60,999 bases of DNA from Bacillus sp. 2B10 (GCA_003946805.1 RPSH01000025.1:1-60999); one strand, 5' to 3'; shown: positions 43,695-52,996, counted from the first letter of the stretch. Notes: generated by a model from the sequence alone, not told the origin. A program made the numbers and translations.

Positions 43695-44497
43695 TCCGCG
43701 CCCTCGCCCTGCTGGTCGCGGCGCCATGGCTGGTGTCGGCTGCGCCGCGTGCGCCGCGGATCGTGTCGATCAATCCGTGCGTCGACGGCGTGCTGCGCCA
43801 TGTCGCCGACCCGGCGCAGATCGTCGGCATCAGCCATTATTCGCAGGACGTGCGCGCGACCTCGGTGCCGCTCGACTGGTCGCGGCGGTTCAAGGCGACG
43901 TCGGGCACCGCCGAGGAAGTGGTGGCGCTGCGTCCCGATCTCGTGCTGGCCGGCCCGCATGTCGAACCGGCAACGATCGCCGCGCTGAAGCGGCTCAGGA
44001 TCGCGCTGGTGCAATATCCGGTAGCGGAGTCGGTACCGGAAAGCATCGCGCAGGTCCGCGCGATCGCCGCCGCCACCGGTCACGCCGATCGCGGCAGGGT
44101 GCTGGCGAACCGGATCGCGGCGGCGGCGGTGCCGGCACGGGTGCGTCCGGTCGGGGCGGTGGTGTGGCAGGGGGGTGGGCTGGTACCCGGCACCGGTACG
44201 CTGACCGACGACCTGCTGAAACGCGCCGGCTTTCGCAACATGAGCGCGGCGTACGGCCTGAAGCAGTGGGACGTCCTGCCGCTCGAATATCTCGTCGCCG
44301 ATCCGCCGCGCGTGCTGCTGTCGACCGCTCCGGACGGGGTGCAGGACGACCGGATGACCGGCCATCCGGCGGTGCGGCGGCTGGCGCGGCATATCACGGT
44401 CGCGCCGTACCCGACGCGGTTGATGAACTGCGGCGGACCGACGATCGTCGCGGCGATGGCGCGGCTGCGACAGGTACGCAAAGGACTGGGTACATGA
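43691..44497 (+). CDS. btuF: Cobalamin-binding periplasmic protein
   Basis: A 268-residue binding protein with a TTG start inside TTGA, overlapping the cobO stop. A signal peptide (MIRALALLVAAPWLVSA) is followed by PRIVSINPCVDGVLRHVADP and IVGISHYSQDV, the usual opening of class III binding proteins. LRPDLVLAGPHVEPATIAAL and WDVLPLEYLVADPPRVLL follow. It hands corrinoid to BtuC in the inner membrane. Context with btuC and btuD and the riboswitch supports cobalamin rather than heme or siderophore as the ligand. Confidence 0.9.
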   Translation: MIRALALLVAAPWLVSAAPRAPRIVSINPCVDGVLRHVADPAQIVGISHYSQDVRATSVPLDWSRRFKATSGTAEEVVALRPDLVLAGPHVEPATIAALKRLRIALVQYPVAESVPESIAQVRAIAAATGHADRGRVLANRIAAAAVPARVRPVGAVVWQGGGLVPGTGTLTDDLLKRAGFRNMSAAYGLKQWDVLPLEYLVADPPRVLLSTAPDGVQDDRMTGHPAVRRLARHITVAPYPTRLMNCGGPTIVAAMARLRQVRKGLGT

Positions 44498-45456
44498 ACC
44501 GGCTGACCATCGGCCTGATCGTCGCGCTGCTGCTCGCGGCCGGCCTGTCGGTCGCGTCGGGCAAGGTGTGGGTACCACTGGATGCGTGGACCGCTGCCGA
44601 TCCGCGATCGATCATCATCGTCGAGTTGCGCCTGCCTCGCACGCTGCTGGCGATGCTGGTGGGTAGCGCTCTGGGGCTGTCGGGGGCGGTGATGCAGGGC
44701 TATCTGCGCAACCCGCTGGCCGATCCAGGGCTGTTCGGCGTGTCGTCGGGCGCGGCGTTCGGTGCGGTGCTGGCGCTGTATTTCGGCTATGCCGCGCAGA
44801 TGTGGCTGCTGCCCGGTTTCGCCCTGACCGGTGCGGGGATCGCGATGACGCTGCTGGCGTTGATCGCCGGGCGGTCGGGCAGCCTGATCCTGTTCACGCT
44901 GGGCGGCATGATCCTGACCAGCATCGCCGGATCACTGACCGCACTGGCCATCAGCCTTGCGCCGACGCCGTTCGTGTCGTCACAGATCGTGGTGTGGCTG
45001 ATGGGCGCGCTGACCGACCGCAGCTGGGACGATGTGACGGTAGCCGCGCCCCTGATCGGCGCTGGCATGGTGCTGCTGGCGATGACCGCGCGGTCGCTCG
45101 ACGCACTGACGCTGGGTGAGGCGGCGGCGCGGTCGATGGGGGTCGATCCGGTGCGGTTGCAGCGGCTGGTTATTGGCGGCATTGCGCTCAGCGTCGGGGC
45201 ATCTGTTGCCTCGGCCGGCATCATCGGTTTCGTCGGGCTGATGGTGCCGCATCTGGTGCGGTCGCTGGCCGGCAACCGGCCGTCGGCGATCCTGCTCCCT
45301 TCGGCGCTGGGCGGCGCGGTGCTGCTGACGCTGGCCGACAGCCTCGTGCGGCTGGCCCCGACCGTCAGCGAACTGCGCCTCGGCATCGCCATGTCGATGC
45401 TGGGCGGGCCGTTCTTCCTCTACCTGCTGATCGCGATGCGGCGGAGGCTGGCATGA
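44494..45456 (+). CDS. btuC: Cobalamin ABC transporter permease
   Basis: A 320-residue FecCD/BtuC-type permease with about ten membrane helices. The start overlaps btuF (ATGA). Typical segments are ELRLPRTLLAMLVGSALGLSG, MQGYLRNPLADPGLFGVSSG, LGEAAARSMGVDPVRLQRL (coupling helix region) and SAGIIGFVGLMVPHLVRSL. The C-terminus is complete. It pairs with BtuF in the periplasm and BtuD in the cytoplasm. Confidence 0.94.
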   Translation: MNRLTIGLIVALLLAAGLSVASGKVWVPLDAWTAADPRSIIIVELRLPRTLLAMLVGSALGLSGAVMQGYLRNPLADPGLFGVSSGAAFGAVLALYFGYAAQMWLLPGFALTGAGIAMTLLALIAGRSGSLILFTLGGMILTSIAGSLTALAISLAPTPFVSSQIVVWLMGALTDRSWDDVTVAAPLIGAGMVLLAMTARSLDALTLGEAAARSMGVDPVRLQRLVIGGIALSVGASVASAGIIGFVGLMVPHLVRSLAGNRPSAILLPSALGGAVLLTLADSLVRLAPTVSELRLGIAMSMLGGPFFLYLLIAMRRRLA

Positions 45457-46223
45457 CCGATCTGGTAGCCGATGCGGTGCGCCTGACGCTGGGCGGGCGG
45501 CGCGTGCTGGACGACGTATCGTTCGCGTTCCGGCCCGGACGGGTGACCGCGCTGCTGGGCGCGAATGGTGCGGGCAAGTCGAGCCTGCTCGCCTGCCTCG
45601 CCGCGCTGCGCCGGCCCGATAGCGGCGCGGCGCGGCTGGGCGGCACCGATGTGCAGGCGCTCGACCGGTGGGTGCGGGCGCGGGCGATCGGCCTTCTGCC
45701 GCAGGCCGCCGACGTGCACTGGGACATCGACGTCCAGACCTTGGTCGGGCTCGGCCGGTTTGCGCATCGGGGGCGTTGGGGCGAGACGCAGGCGGACCGC
45801 GATGCGGTGGCGGCGGCGCTGGCGGCGACCGACATGACCGGGTTCGCCACGCGCGGGGTCGAGCGGCTGTCGGGCGGCGAGCGCGGCCGGGCGCTGCTGG
45901 CCCGCGTGCTGGCGGGCGAGCCCGACTGGCTGCTGGCCGACGAACCGCTCGCCAGCCTCGATCCCGCGCACCAGCTGGACGTGCTGGCACGGCTGCGCGG
46001 GGTGGCGGCGAGCGGGCGCGGGGTGGTGCTGGTGCTGCACGACCTGCACCTGGCGGCGCGGGTCGCCGACGATGCGGTGCTTCTGAAGGACGGGCGGGTC
46101 GTCGCATCGGGTGCGGCCGACGACGTGCTGACCGCGCCGGCGATCGCCGAGGCGTATGGCATCGACGTCGAGATCGGGCGCACGCCGCTAGGGCATCGCT
46201 ACATCCTGCCGGTCGCGCGGTGA
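45453..46223 (+). CDS. btuD: Cobalamin ABC transporter ATPase
   Basis: A 256-residue ABC ATPase. Walker A is LLGANGAGKSSLLACLAAL. The Q-loop is in LLPQAADVHWDID. The signature is VERLSGGERGRALLARVLAG, Walker B is WLLADEPLASLDPAHQLD, and the switch His is in VLVLHDLHLAARV. All key residues are present. It drives import by BtuC and BtuF. Four-base overlaps on both sides show coupling in the cluster. HmuV-like proteins are similar, but the neighbours decide for cobalamin. Confidence 0.95.
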   Translation: MTDLVADAVRLTLGGRRVLDDVSFAFRPGRVTALLGANGAGKSSLLACLAALRRPDSGAARLGGTDVQALDRWVRARAIGLLPQAADVHWDIDVQTLVGLGRFAHRGRWGETQADRDAVAAALAATDMTGFATRGVERLSGGERGRALLARVLAGEPDWLLADEPLASLDPAHQLDVLARLRGVAASGRGVVLVLHDLHLAARVADDAVLLKDGRVVASGAADDVLTAPAIAEAYGIDVEIGRTPLGHRYILPVAR

Positions 46224-47092
46224 TCGCGCTGGCGGCGCTGATCGTCGAGGCGGCGATCGGTTATCCGCGACGGTGGTGGCATCCGGTGATGGGGGTGGGC
46301 GCGCTGATCGGTTGGTTCGAGGCGCGCTGGAACCGGCGTCGGCGGATCGAGGGCGTGGCGCTGGTCGTGCTGCTGGTCGCGCTGTCGATCGCGCTGGGGC
46401 TGGCGATCGAGCGGCTGGGGGCCGTGGTGACGGTGCTGGTCGCGACGACCGGGCTGGCGCAGCGCAGCCTGCACGATCATGTCGCGGCGGTGGCGCGGCC
46501 ACTGGCGGCGGGCGACCTGCCGGCGGCAAGGGGTGCGGTGGCGATGATCGTCGGGCGCGATACCGACACGCTCGACGAGGCTGGTGTCGCGACGGCGGCG
46601 ATCGAAAGCCTGGCGGAGAGCTTCTGCGATGGGGTGGTGGCGCCCGCGATCGGGTTCCTGCTGTTCGGCCTGCCCGGCCTGTTCGCGGTGAAGGCGATCA
46701 ACACCGCCGATTCGATGGTCGGCCACCGCACGCCCGAGCTGCGCGCGTTCGGATGGGCATCGGCAAGGGCGGACGACGTCGTCAATTTCGTACCGGCGCG
46801 ATTGGCGGGGGCGTTGGTGGTGATCGCCGGGCGCGGCGGGTGGCGCACGATGTGGCGCGATGCACCCGGCCACGCCTCGCCCAATGGCGGCTGGCCCGAG
46901 GCGGCGATGGCCGGCGCGCTGGGGCGGCGGCTGGGCGGGCCGGTGACCTATGACGGCGAGGCCGCCGGGCGCGCAGCGCTGGGCGAGGGGCCGTGCCCGG
47001 ATGCGCGCGACCTGATGGCGGCGCTGCGCATCTATCGCACCGCCTGCCTGTTGCTGTGGCTGGTGATCGGAGGGTTCGCATGGGCGCGGTGA
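46220..47092 (+). CDS. cbiB: Adenosylcobinamide-phosphate synthase
   Basis: A 290-residue inner-membrane enzyme (CobD in the aerobic nomenclature) that attaches aminopropanol (phosphate) to adenosylcobyric acid. The GTG start overlaps the btuD stop (GTGA). Family motifs are HPVMGVGALIGWFEARWN, GRDTDTLDEAGVATAAIESL, SFCDGVVAPAIGFLLFG, AINTADSMVGHRTPEL and ADDVVNFVPARLAG. Four to five membrane segments are evident. The substrate comes from CobQ, and the product goes to CobU. Confidence 0.95.
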   Translation: MIALAALIVEAAIGYPRRWWHPVMGVGALIGWFEARWNRRRRIEGVALVVLLVALSIALGLAIERLGAVVTVLVATTGLAQRSLHDHVAAVARPLAAGDLPAARGAVAMIVGRDTDTLDEAGVATAAIESLAESFCDGVVAPAIGFLLFGLPGLFAVKAINTADSMVGHRTPELRAFGWASARADDVVNFVPARLAGALVVIAGRGGWRTMWRDAPGHASPNGGWPEAAMAGALGRRLGGPVTYDGEAAGRAALGEGPCPDARDLMAALRIYRTACLLLWLVIGGFAWAR

Positions 47093-48537
47093 TGATCCAG
47101 GGGACGGGATCGGACGTCGGCAAGTCGGTGCTGGTCGCCGGGCTGTGCCGGTTGCTGAGCGATCGGGGGATGACGGTGCGCCCGTTCAAGGCGCAGAACA
47201 TGTCGAACAACGCCGCGGTCTGTGCCGATGGCGGCGAGATCGGCCGGGCGCAGGCGTTGCAGGCGATGGCGTGTCGGGTCGCGCCGACGACCGACATGAA
47301 CCCGGTGCTGCTGAAACCGCAGAGCGACCGCACGTCGCAGCTGGTCGTCGGCGGGCGGGTGGCGGGTACGATGGCGGCGGGGGATTACCGGCGGCGGCGG
47401 TCCGAATTGCTGGGCGCGGTGCTGTCCGCCTATCGCCGCGTCGCGCACGGTGCTGATATCGTGGTGGTCGAAGGGGCGGGATCGCCCGCCGAGATCAACC
47501 TGCGCAGCGGCGACATCGCCAATATGGGTTTTGCCCGGGCCGCGCGGGTGCCGGTGGTGCTGGCGGGCGATATCGATCGCGGCGGGGTGATCGCGGCGTT
47601 GGTCGGCACGCAGGCGGTGATCGATCCGGCCGACGCGGCGATGATCCGCGGATTCGTGGTCAACAAGTTCCGCGGCGACCCCGCGCTGTTCGACGATGGT
47701 CGCGCCGGGATCGTGGCGCGCACCGGATGGCGCGATATCGGGCTGGTGCCGTGGCTGGCCGATGCCGCGCTGCTGCCCGCCGAGGATGCGGTGGCGCTGG
47801 GGCGCGGCGTGACGGGGGGCGCGGGACCGTTGATCGCGGTGCCGATGTTGTCGCGCATCGCCAATTTCGACGACTTCGACGCGCTGGCGCATGATCCGGC
47901 GGTGCGGCTGCGCATGGTGCCGCCGGGCCAGCCGTTGCCGGGCGATGCCGCGATGGTGATCCTGCCGGGCACCAAGGCGACGATCGCCGACCTCACCTTC
48001 TTCCGCGAACAGGGCTGGGACGTCGATCTGGCCGGCCATGTCCGGCGCGGCGGGCAGGTGCTGGGGATATGTGGCGGATACCAGATGCTGGGCACCCGGA
48101 TCGCCGACCCGGACGGGATCGAGGGGCCGGCCGGCAGCGTCGCCGGGCTGGGGCTGTTGCCGGTCGCGACGGTGATCGCGCGTGCCAAGACCGTGCGGCC
48201 GGTGCTGGGCACGCTGGCGGGCGGGACGACCTTCGCCGGGTACGAAATCCATGCCGGAGTGAGCGAGGTCGCGCCCGATACGCCGCCGCTGCTGCATTTC
48301 GCCGACGGGACGCCCGATGGTGCCACCGCGCGCGACGGGCAGATCGGCGGCTGTTATGTCCACGGCCTGTTCGACGGTGCCGATGCGCGCGGCGCCCTGC
48401 TGGCGCGGATCGGCGGGACGGCCGACCCGCTCGACCGGCGCGAGCGGATCGACGCCGCGCTGGACGGCGTGGCGCGGGCATTGGCGGCGGCGCTCGACAT
48501 CGACGCGCTGCTGGAGATTGCGGGAGAAGCGATTTGA
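47080..48537 (+). CDS. cobQ: Adenosylcobyric acid synthase
   Basis: A 485-residue glutamine-dependent amidase that adds four amide groups to adenosylcobyrinic a,c-diamide. The ATP motif is MIQGTGSDVGKSVLVAGLC, followed by FKAQNMSNNAAVCADGGEIG. The glutaminase half has VLGICGGYQMLG with the catalytic Cys, and a late His in GGCYVHGLFD. I use ATG 47080, which has GGAGGG six bases upstream; it overlaps cbiB by 13 bp. In-frame starts at 47089-47092 also exist. Its presence means late precursors, not only cobinamide, can be processed. Confidence 0.96.
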   Translation: MGAVMIQGTGSDVGKSVLVAGLCRLLSDRGMTVRPFKAQNMSNNAAVCADGGEIGRAQALQAMACRVAPTTDMNPVLLKPQSDRTSQLVVGGRVAGTMAAGDYRRRRSELLGAVLSAYRRVAHGADIVVVEGAGSPAEINLRSGDIANMGFARAARVPVVLAGDIDRGGVIAALVGTQAVIDPADAAMIRGFVVNKFRGDPALFDDGRAGIVARTGWRDIGLVPWLADAALLPAEDAVALGRGVTGGAGPLIAVPMLSRIANFDDFDALAHDPAVRLRMVPPGQPLPGDAAMVILPGTKATIADLTFFREQGWDVDLAGHVRRGGQVLGICGGYQMLGTRIADPDGIEGPAGSVAGLGLLPVATVIARAKTVRPVLGTLAGGTTFAGYEIHAGVSEVAPDTPPLLHFADGTPDGATARDGQIGGCYVHGLFDGADARGALLARIGGTADPLDRRERIDAALDGVARALAAALDIDALLEIAGEAI

Positions 48538-49538
48538 TCGACGACATATGTGCGCACCTCGACGCGCTGGCCAAGCCGCGCGGGGCGATGGGGCGGCTGG
48601 AGACGCTGGCGACCGAACTGGCGCTGACGCAAGGACGGGTACGGGCGCGGACGTCGCCCCGGCGCGTCGTGCTGTTCGCCGGCGATCATGGCTGCGTCGC
48701 GGAGGGGGTGTCGGCGTGGCCGTCGGAAGTGACGCAGATGATGGTCGCGACGATCCTGTCAGGGCAGGCGACCAGCAACGCGCTGGCCGCCGCCGCCGAC
48801 TGTCCGCTGCGGCTGGTCGATGTCGGGATGACGGGGCCGCGCGTCGCCGGTGGCGGTTTCTTTCGCGACGCGCGGATCGGCGATGGCAGCGCGCCGCTGG
48901 GGCAGGGCGCGGCGTTGACGCCCGCGCAGTTCGATGCGGCGTGGGACGTCGGCGCGAGCGAGGCCGACGCCGCGATCGATGACGGCGCGGTGCTGCTGAT
49001 CGCGGGGGAGATGGGGATCGGCAACACGACGCCCGCCGCCTGCCTGACCGTGCTGCTCGCCGGGATCGACCCGGACGCGGCGGTCGGGCGCGGTGCGGGG
49101 GCGGACGATACCGTGCTGGCCATCAAGCGCGCGGTCGTCGCCGCGGCATGTGCGCGGGCGGCGGCCGAGCCCGACCTGCGCCGCGCGATCGCCGGGGTGG
49201 CGGGATATGAGATCGCGGCGATGGCGGGATTCCATGCGGCCGGTGCGGCGCGCGGCGCGACGTTGTTGCTCGACGGCTATGTCGCCACCGCGGCCGCGCT
49301 GGTTGCGCAGGCGTTGGCACCCGGCAGCGCGCGGGCGATGATCGCCGCGCATCGATCGGCCGAGCCGGGCCATGGCGCGGCGCTGGCGGCGCTGGGGCTG
49401 ACCCCGGTGCTCGACTGGGAGATGCGGCTGGGCGAGGGCAGCGGGGCGCTGGTGGCGCTGCCCCTGCTCGACGCGGCGGCGGCGCTGCTGTGCGACGTCG
49501 CGCGGCTCGACGCGATCGGGGCGGACCGTGCCGATTGA
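48534..49538 (+). CDS. cobT: Nicotinate-nucleotide:dimethylbenzimidazole phosphoribosyltransferase
   Basis: A 334-residue enzyme that makes alpha-ribazole phosphate, the lower-ligand nucleotide. A TTG start overlaps the cobQ stop, with GGGAGAA upstream. Motifs are LFAGDHGCVAEGVSAWPSEV, LIAGEMGIGNTTPAACL and the C-terminal WEMRLGEGSGALVALPLL containing the catalytic Glu. The size is slightly short (typically 340-355) because the N-terminus is trimmed. DMB synthesis genes are not in the window. Confidence 0.95.
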   Translation: MIDDICAHLDALAKPRGAMGRLETLATELALTQGRVRARTSPRRVVLFAGDHGCVAEGVSAWPSEVTQMMVATILSGQATSNALAAAADCPLRLVDVGMTGPRVAGGGFFRDARIGDGSAPLGQGAALTPAQFDAAWDVGASEADAAIDDGAVLLIAGEMGIGNTTPAACLTVLLAGIDPDAAVGRGAGADDTVLAIKRAVVAAACARAAAEPDLRRAIAGVAGYEIAAMAGFHAAGAARGATLLLDGYVATAAALVAQALAPGSARAMIAAHRSAEPGHGAALAALGLTPVLDWEMRLGEGSGALVALPLLDAAAALLCDVARLDAIGADRAD

Positions 49539-50295
49539 GGCACCGCGCTGGGCGCCGCCGTTGCTGGCGGTCCAGTTCCTGACCCGCCTGCCGGTGCCGG
49601 TCCTTTCGCGGTTGAGCGCGCAGCAGGCGGCGGACGGGCTGGCGCGCGCGCTGGCGTGGCTGCCGCCGGTCGGGTCGCTGATCGGCGCGGCGACCGCGCT
49701 GGTGTTCGTCGCCGCGCAAGGCTTCTGGCCGGTATGGGTCGCGGCGGTACTGGCGCTGATGGTCGAGGCGTTGCTGACCGGCGCGTTCCACGAGGATGCC
49801 GTCGCCGATTTCTGCGATGCGTTCGGCGGTACTGCCAGTGGCGAGCGCGCGCTGGCGATCATGAAGGACAGCCGGATCGGCAGCTATGGCACATTGGGGC
49901 TGGGGCTGGTCGTGCTGTTGCGCGTGGCGACGATGGTGGCGTTGCCGCCGATGCTGGCGGTGGCGGCGATCGTCGGCGCGGCGACGGTCGGGCGGCTGTG
50001 CGCGGTGACGCTGGCGGCGATCGTGGCGCCGGTGGGGCAGGGATCGGCGGCGCGCGCCGGGCGGATGCCGCCCGCGCGGCTGGCGCTGGCGCTGCTGCTC
50101 GCGCTGCCGGGGATCGCCCCGCTCGCGTGGGTGCGACCGGGCGCGACGCTTGCCGCGCTGATGGCGATGGCGGTGATGCTGTGGTGGCTGCGGCGCTTCG
50201 TGTCGCGGCGGATCGGGGGGAGTACCGGCGACTGTCTGGGGTTCGCCGCGGCGATCGGGCAGCTGGCGGTGCTGCTGGCGGTCGCGGCGCGGTGA
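49528..50295 (+). CDS. cobS: Cobalamin synthase (adenosylcobinamide-GDP ribazoletransferase)
   Basis: A 255-residue membrane enzyme that joins GDP-cobinamide to alpha-ribazole (phosphate). A GTG start overlaps cobT by 11 bp, with GGGGCGGA just upstream. The family motifs are VQFLTRLPVPV, AFHEDAVADFCDAFGG (Asp-rich metal site), ALAIMKDSRIGSYGTLGL and GGSTGDCLGFAAAIGQLAVL. About six hydrophobic segments. It catalyses the last joining step and is followed by the alpha-ribazole phosphatase gene. Confidence 0.95.
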   Translation: MPIEAPRWAPPLLAVQFLTRLPVPVLSRLSAQQAADGLARALAWLPPVGSLIGAATALVFVAAQGFWPVWVAAVLALMVEALLTGAFHEDAVADFCDAFGGTASGERALAIMKDSRIGSYGTLGLGLVVLLRVATMVALPPMLAVAAIVGAATVGRLCAVTLAAIVAPVGQGSAARAGRMPPARLALALLLALPGIAPLAWVRPGATLAALMAMAVMLWWLRRFVSRRIGGSTGDCLGFAAAIGQLAVLLAVAAR

Positions 50296-50834
50296 ACGTC
50301 CTGCTCCTGCGCCACCCGCCGGTCGCCGCGGCGTGGAAGGGGCGCTGCTATGGCCGGTCGGACATGGGGTGGAGCCGTGCGGGCTGGGCGATGGCGCGCC
50401 GGATCGTCGGCGGGATGGCGCCGGTGGACGCGATCGTCCATTCGGGCGCGATCCGCACCCGCCGCCTCGCCGGGTGGATCGGCGCGGCACAAGGCGTGGG
50501 CGTCACCGCCGACCCCCGCTGGCTGGAACGTGACTTCGGCGCGTGGGAGGGGCGGTCGTGGGACGCGATCTGGCGTGACAGCGGCGCGGCGATGGACGGC
50601 ATGATGATCGCGCCGGAAACCTACCGCCCCGGTGGCGGCGAGACCGGTCGCGACGTGGCCGACCGGGTACGCGCGGCGTGGGACGCGCTGCCCGATGTCG
50701 CGCGCGTACTGGTCGTCGCGCATGGCGGGCCGATCGCGACGCTGCGCGCGCTGCGGGCCCGCGCGCCGCTGACGCGGGCGGTCGACTTCATTCCCGCCTG
50801 CGGCGAGGTCGTGACGCTTCAGCGCTGCCAGTAG
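50292..50834 (+). CDS. Histidine phosphatase, likely alpha-ribazole-phosphate phosphatase
   Basis: A 180-residue phosphoglycerate-mutase-like phosphatase. The GTG start overlaps the cobS stop (GTGA). The catalytic motif is LLRHPPVAAAW (RHP instead of the common RHG). A further Arg is in HSGAIRTRRLA, Glu in WLERDFGAWEGRSWD, and the second His in VLVVAHGGPIATL. Its position after cobS points to removal of the phosphate from alpha-ribazole phosphate or cobalamin phosphate (Salmonella CobC). Its 3' end overlaps the convergent GH16 gene by 16 bp. Confidence 0.87.
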   Translation: MNVLLLRHPPVAAAWKGRCYGRSDMGWSRAGWAMARRIVGGMAPVDAIVHSGAIRTRRLAGWIGAAQGVGVTADPRWLERDFGAWEGRSWDAIWRDSGAAMDGMMIAPETYRPGGGETGRDVADRVRAAWDALPDVARVLVVAHGGPIATLRALRARAPLTRAVDFIPACGEVVTLQRCQ

Positions 50835-51658
50835 CGGACGTAGTCGACCTGCATCGCTTGCGGGAATTTGCTGTCGTCGATGCCCATCTTGCCGCCCCAG
50901 TCGCCGCCGACCGCGACGTTCAGGATCAGGTGGAACGGCCGGTCGAACGGCCAGGCGGCCTTGCCGCCCGGCTGGTCGTTGGCGACGCGCATATAGCCGC
51001 GGCCGTCGACGCCGATGGTGATCGCCTGCGGGCTCCAGTCGAGCTGGTAATTGTGCCACTGTCCGCACGGGGCGAGCGTGCGTGAACCGCCGCGCTGGGT
51101 GCCCCTGGCATGGTTGAACGCGCCGGTATGCAGCGTCGCGTGGACCATATCGGGTTCGTAGCCGACCAGTTCGAGGATATCGATCTCGCCCGCATCGGGC
51201 CATTTGCCGTCGGGCGGCAGCATCCACAGCGCCGGCCAGATACCGCGCCCGCACGGCAGCTTCGCGCGGATGTCGTAGAAGCCGTAGCCCATGCCCCGGG
51301 TCGAAACGATCCGGGCGGAGGTATAGGCCTGCCCGCCCGAATCCGCCCCCTTGGGCTTTTCGCGCCGCGCCTCGATCACCAGCGCGCCCTTTTCGACACG
51401 GGCATTGGCCGGGGTGTTGGCGGGCGAATAATATTGCCGTTCGTTGTTGTACCACCCCTCGCGGTTGCGGCTGGTGTCGAAGCGCCAGTGCGCCGGATCG
51501 ATCGTCTTGCCCGAAAATTCGTCGGCAAAGGTCGGTGCGGTGGCGGGCGGGGCGATCGCCACGTCGACCGCATGGTTGCTGGCGCCCAGCGTCGGCGTGT
51601 CCTGCGCCGGTGCCGCCGCGCCCAGGCCGAGGGTCATTGCCGCCAATAGGATGCGCAT
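50819..51658 (-). CDS. Exported GH16 beta-glucanase
   Basis: A 279-residue glycoside hydrolase. The signal peptide ends near APAQ (residue 19). The family 16 core shows TSARIVSTRGMGYGFYDIRA, IWPALWMLPPD, and the catalytic block GEIDILELVGYEPD (Glu nucleophile and Glu acid/base in E-x-D-x-x-E). VHATLHTG and FHLILNVAVGGDWGG follow. The form with a residue inserted between the catalytic Glu points to beta-1,3-glucanase (laminarinase)-like members. It probably cuts beta-glucans outside the cell or in the periplasm. It is divergent from the dienelactone hydrolase gene. Confidence 0.93.
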   Translation of the reverse strand: MRILLAAMTLGLGAAAPAQDTPTLGASNHAVDVAIAPPATAPTFADEFSGKTIDPAHWRFDTSRNREGWYNNERQYYSPANTPANARVEKGALVIEARREKPKGADSGGQAYTSARIVSTRGMGYGFYDIRAKLPCGRGIWPALWMLPPDGKWPDAGEIDILELVGYEPDMVHATLHTGAFNHARGTQRGGSRTLAPCGQWHNYQLDWSPQAITIGVDGRGYMRVANDQPGGKAAWPFDRPFHLILNVAVGGDWGGKMGIDDSKFPQAMQVDYVRYWQR

Positions 51659-51786
51659 CGATCAAGCTCCCGTGATCGCGCCCGTACCGCGACGCTTCGC
51701 GCGCATCGTACGGAGGGGACCCGGCTTCGCGCAACCCCTTGGGTAATCGACCGTTCTGCCCCGTGATTTCCCGACGGAGCAGACGA

Positions 51787-52497
51787 ATGCGCGTGGAACA
51801 GTTCGACTATCGCGATGGCGACACGGTATTGCAGGCCGGAGTGGCATTTCCGGCCGACGCGGCGAGGGCGCCTGCGGTGCTGATCGCGCATCAATGGGCC
51901 GGGCGCGGCGAAGGCGAGCACAGGACCGCCGGGCGGCTGGCCGAACTCGGCTATGTCGGTGTCGCGATCGACCTGTTCGGCAAGGACGTGCGGGGCGATC
52001 CGTCGGGCGACAACGGCCACCTCATCAACCCGCTGCTGTCGGATCGCGCCGCGTTGTTGCGACGGATGCGGGCAGGCGTGGCCTTCGCCGCCACGCTCGA
52101 CCGGGTCGATGCGTCGCGGATCGCGGCGATCGGCTATTGCTTCGGCGGGCTGTGCGTCCTCGACCTCGCGCGTGGTGGCGCGGACGGGGTGCTGGGCGTG
52201 GTCAGCCTGCACGGGATGCTCGACGGCAACGGCCTGGATCAGGACGGGGCGATCGCGGCGAAGGTGCTGGTCGAACATGGCTGGCGCGATCCGATGGCGG
52301 CGCCGGACAAGGTGCTGGCCTTTGCCGACGAGATGGGCGGGCGCGATGCCGACTGGCAGCTCCACGCCCATGGCCGGGCGATGCACGCCTTCACGAACCC
52401 CCATGCCGCCGCGCCCGAAAAGGGCATGGCGTACGACGCCGATGCCGATCGTCGCTCGTGGGAATCGACCACCGCGTTCCTCGCCGAACTGTTCTGA
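51787..52497 (+). CDS. Dienelactone hydrolase family protein
   Basis: A 236-residue alpha/beta hydrolase. I start at ATG 51787 ([20 protein letters not shown]) because GGAG lies nine bases upstream; an upstream ATG at 51739 adds unlike sequence. The nucleophile elbow is [14 protein letters not shown] with Cys118, the mark of dienelactone hydrolases rather than serine esterases. Asp ([12 protein letters not shown]) and His ([10 protein letters not shown]) complete the triad. Substrates of such proteins outside aromatic degradation operons are usually unknown. msrB follows 55 bp downstream. Confidence 0.9.
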   Translation: MRVEQFDYRDGDTVLQAGVAFPADAARAPAVLIAHQWAGRGEGEHRTAGRLAELGYVGVAIDLFGKDVRGDPSGDNGHLINPLLSDRAALLRRMRAGVAFAATLDRVDASRIAAIGYCFGGLCVLDLARGGADGVLGVVSLHGMLDGNGLDQDGAIAAKVLVEHGWRDPMAAPDKVLAFADEMGGRDADWQLHAHGRAMHAFTNPHAAAPEKGMAYDADADRRSWESTTAFLAELF

Positions 52498-52552
52498 TCC
52501 GGTTGCCGGGCGGGCGTGCGCACACCATCTACCGGGCAACGAAGGAAGCAGC

Positions 52553-52996
52553 ATGACCGAGTATCGCAAGACCGAAGCGGCGATCGCCCGCCTGACTCCC
52601 GAGCAGTTCCATGTCACGCAGGAAAGCGGCACCGAACGCCCCGGCACCGGCGAATATCTGAACGAAAGGCGCGCCGGCATCTATGTCGACATCGTGTCGG
52701 GCGAGCCGCTGTTCGCATCAGCCGACAAGTTCGATCCGCACTGCGGCTGGCCGAGCTTCACCAGGCCGATCGCGTCGGCCAACGTCGCCGAACTGCGCGA
52801 CACGACGCACGGAATGGTCCGCACCGAAGTCCGTTCGGCGGGCGGCGACAGCCATCTGGGGCACGTCTTTACCGACGGTCCGCGCGACCGCGGCGGCCTG
52901 CGCTACTGCATCAACTCCGCCGCGCTGCGCTTCGTACCGCGCGAGGCGATGGAGGCGGAAGGTTACGGCGCGTATCTCGATCAGGTCGAAGGATAG
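52553..52996 (+). CDS. msrB: Peptide methionine-R-sulfoxide reductase
   Basis: A 147-residue MsrB that repairs the R-isomer of methionine sulfoxide in proteins. The ribosome site AAGGAA precedes the ATG. Family motifs are [47 protein letters not shown] and the active Cys in [13 protein letters not shown]. The two CxxC pairs that bind zinc in E. coli MsrB are absent ([11 protein letters not shown] replaces the first). This is therefore the zinc-free form, with the Cys in DPHCGW as a possible partner. Confidence 0.95.
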   Translation: MTEYRKTEAAIARLTPEQFHVTQESGTERPGTGEYLNERRAGIYVDIVSGEPLFASADKFDPHCGWPSFTRPIASANVAELRDTTHGMVRTEVRSAGGDSHLGHVFTDGPRDRGGLRYCINSAALRFVPREAMEAEGYGAYLDQVEG

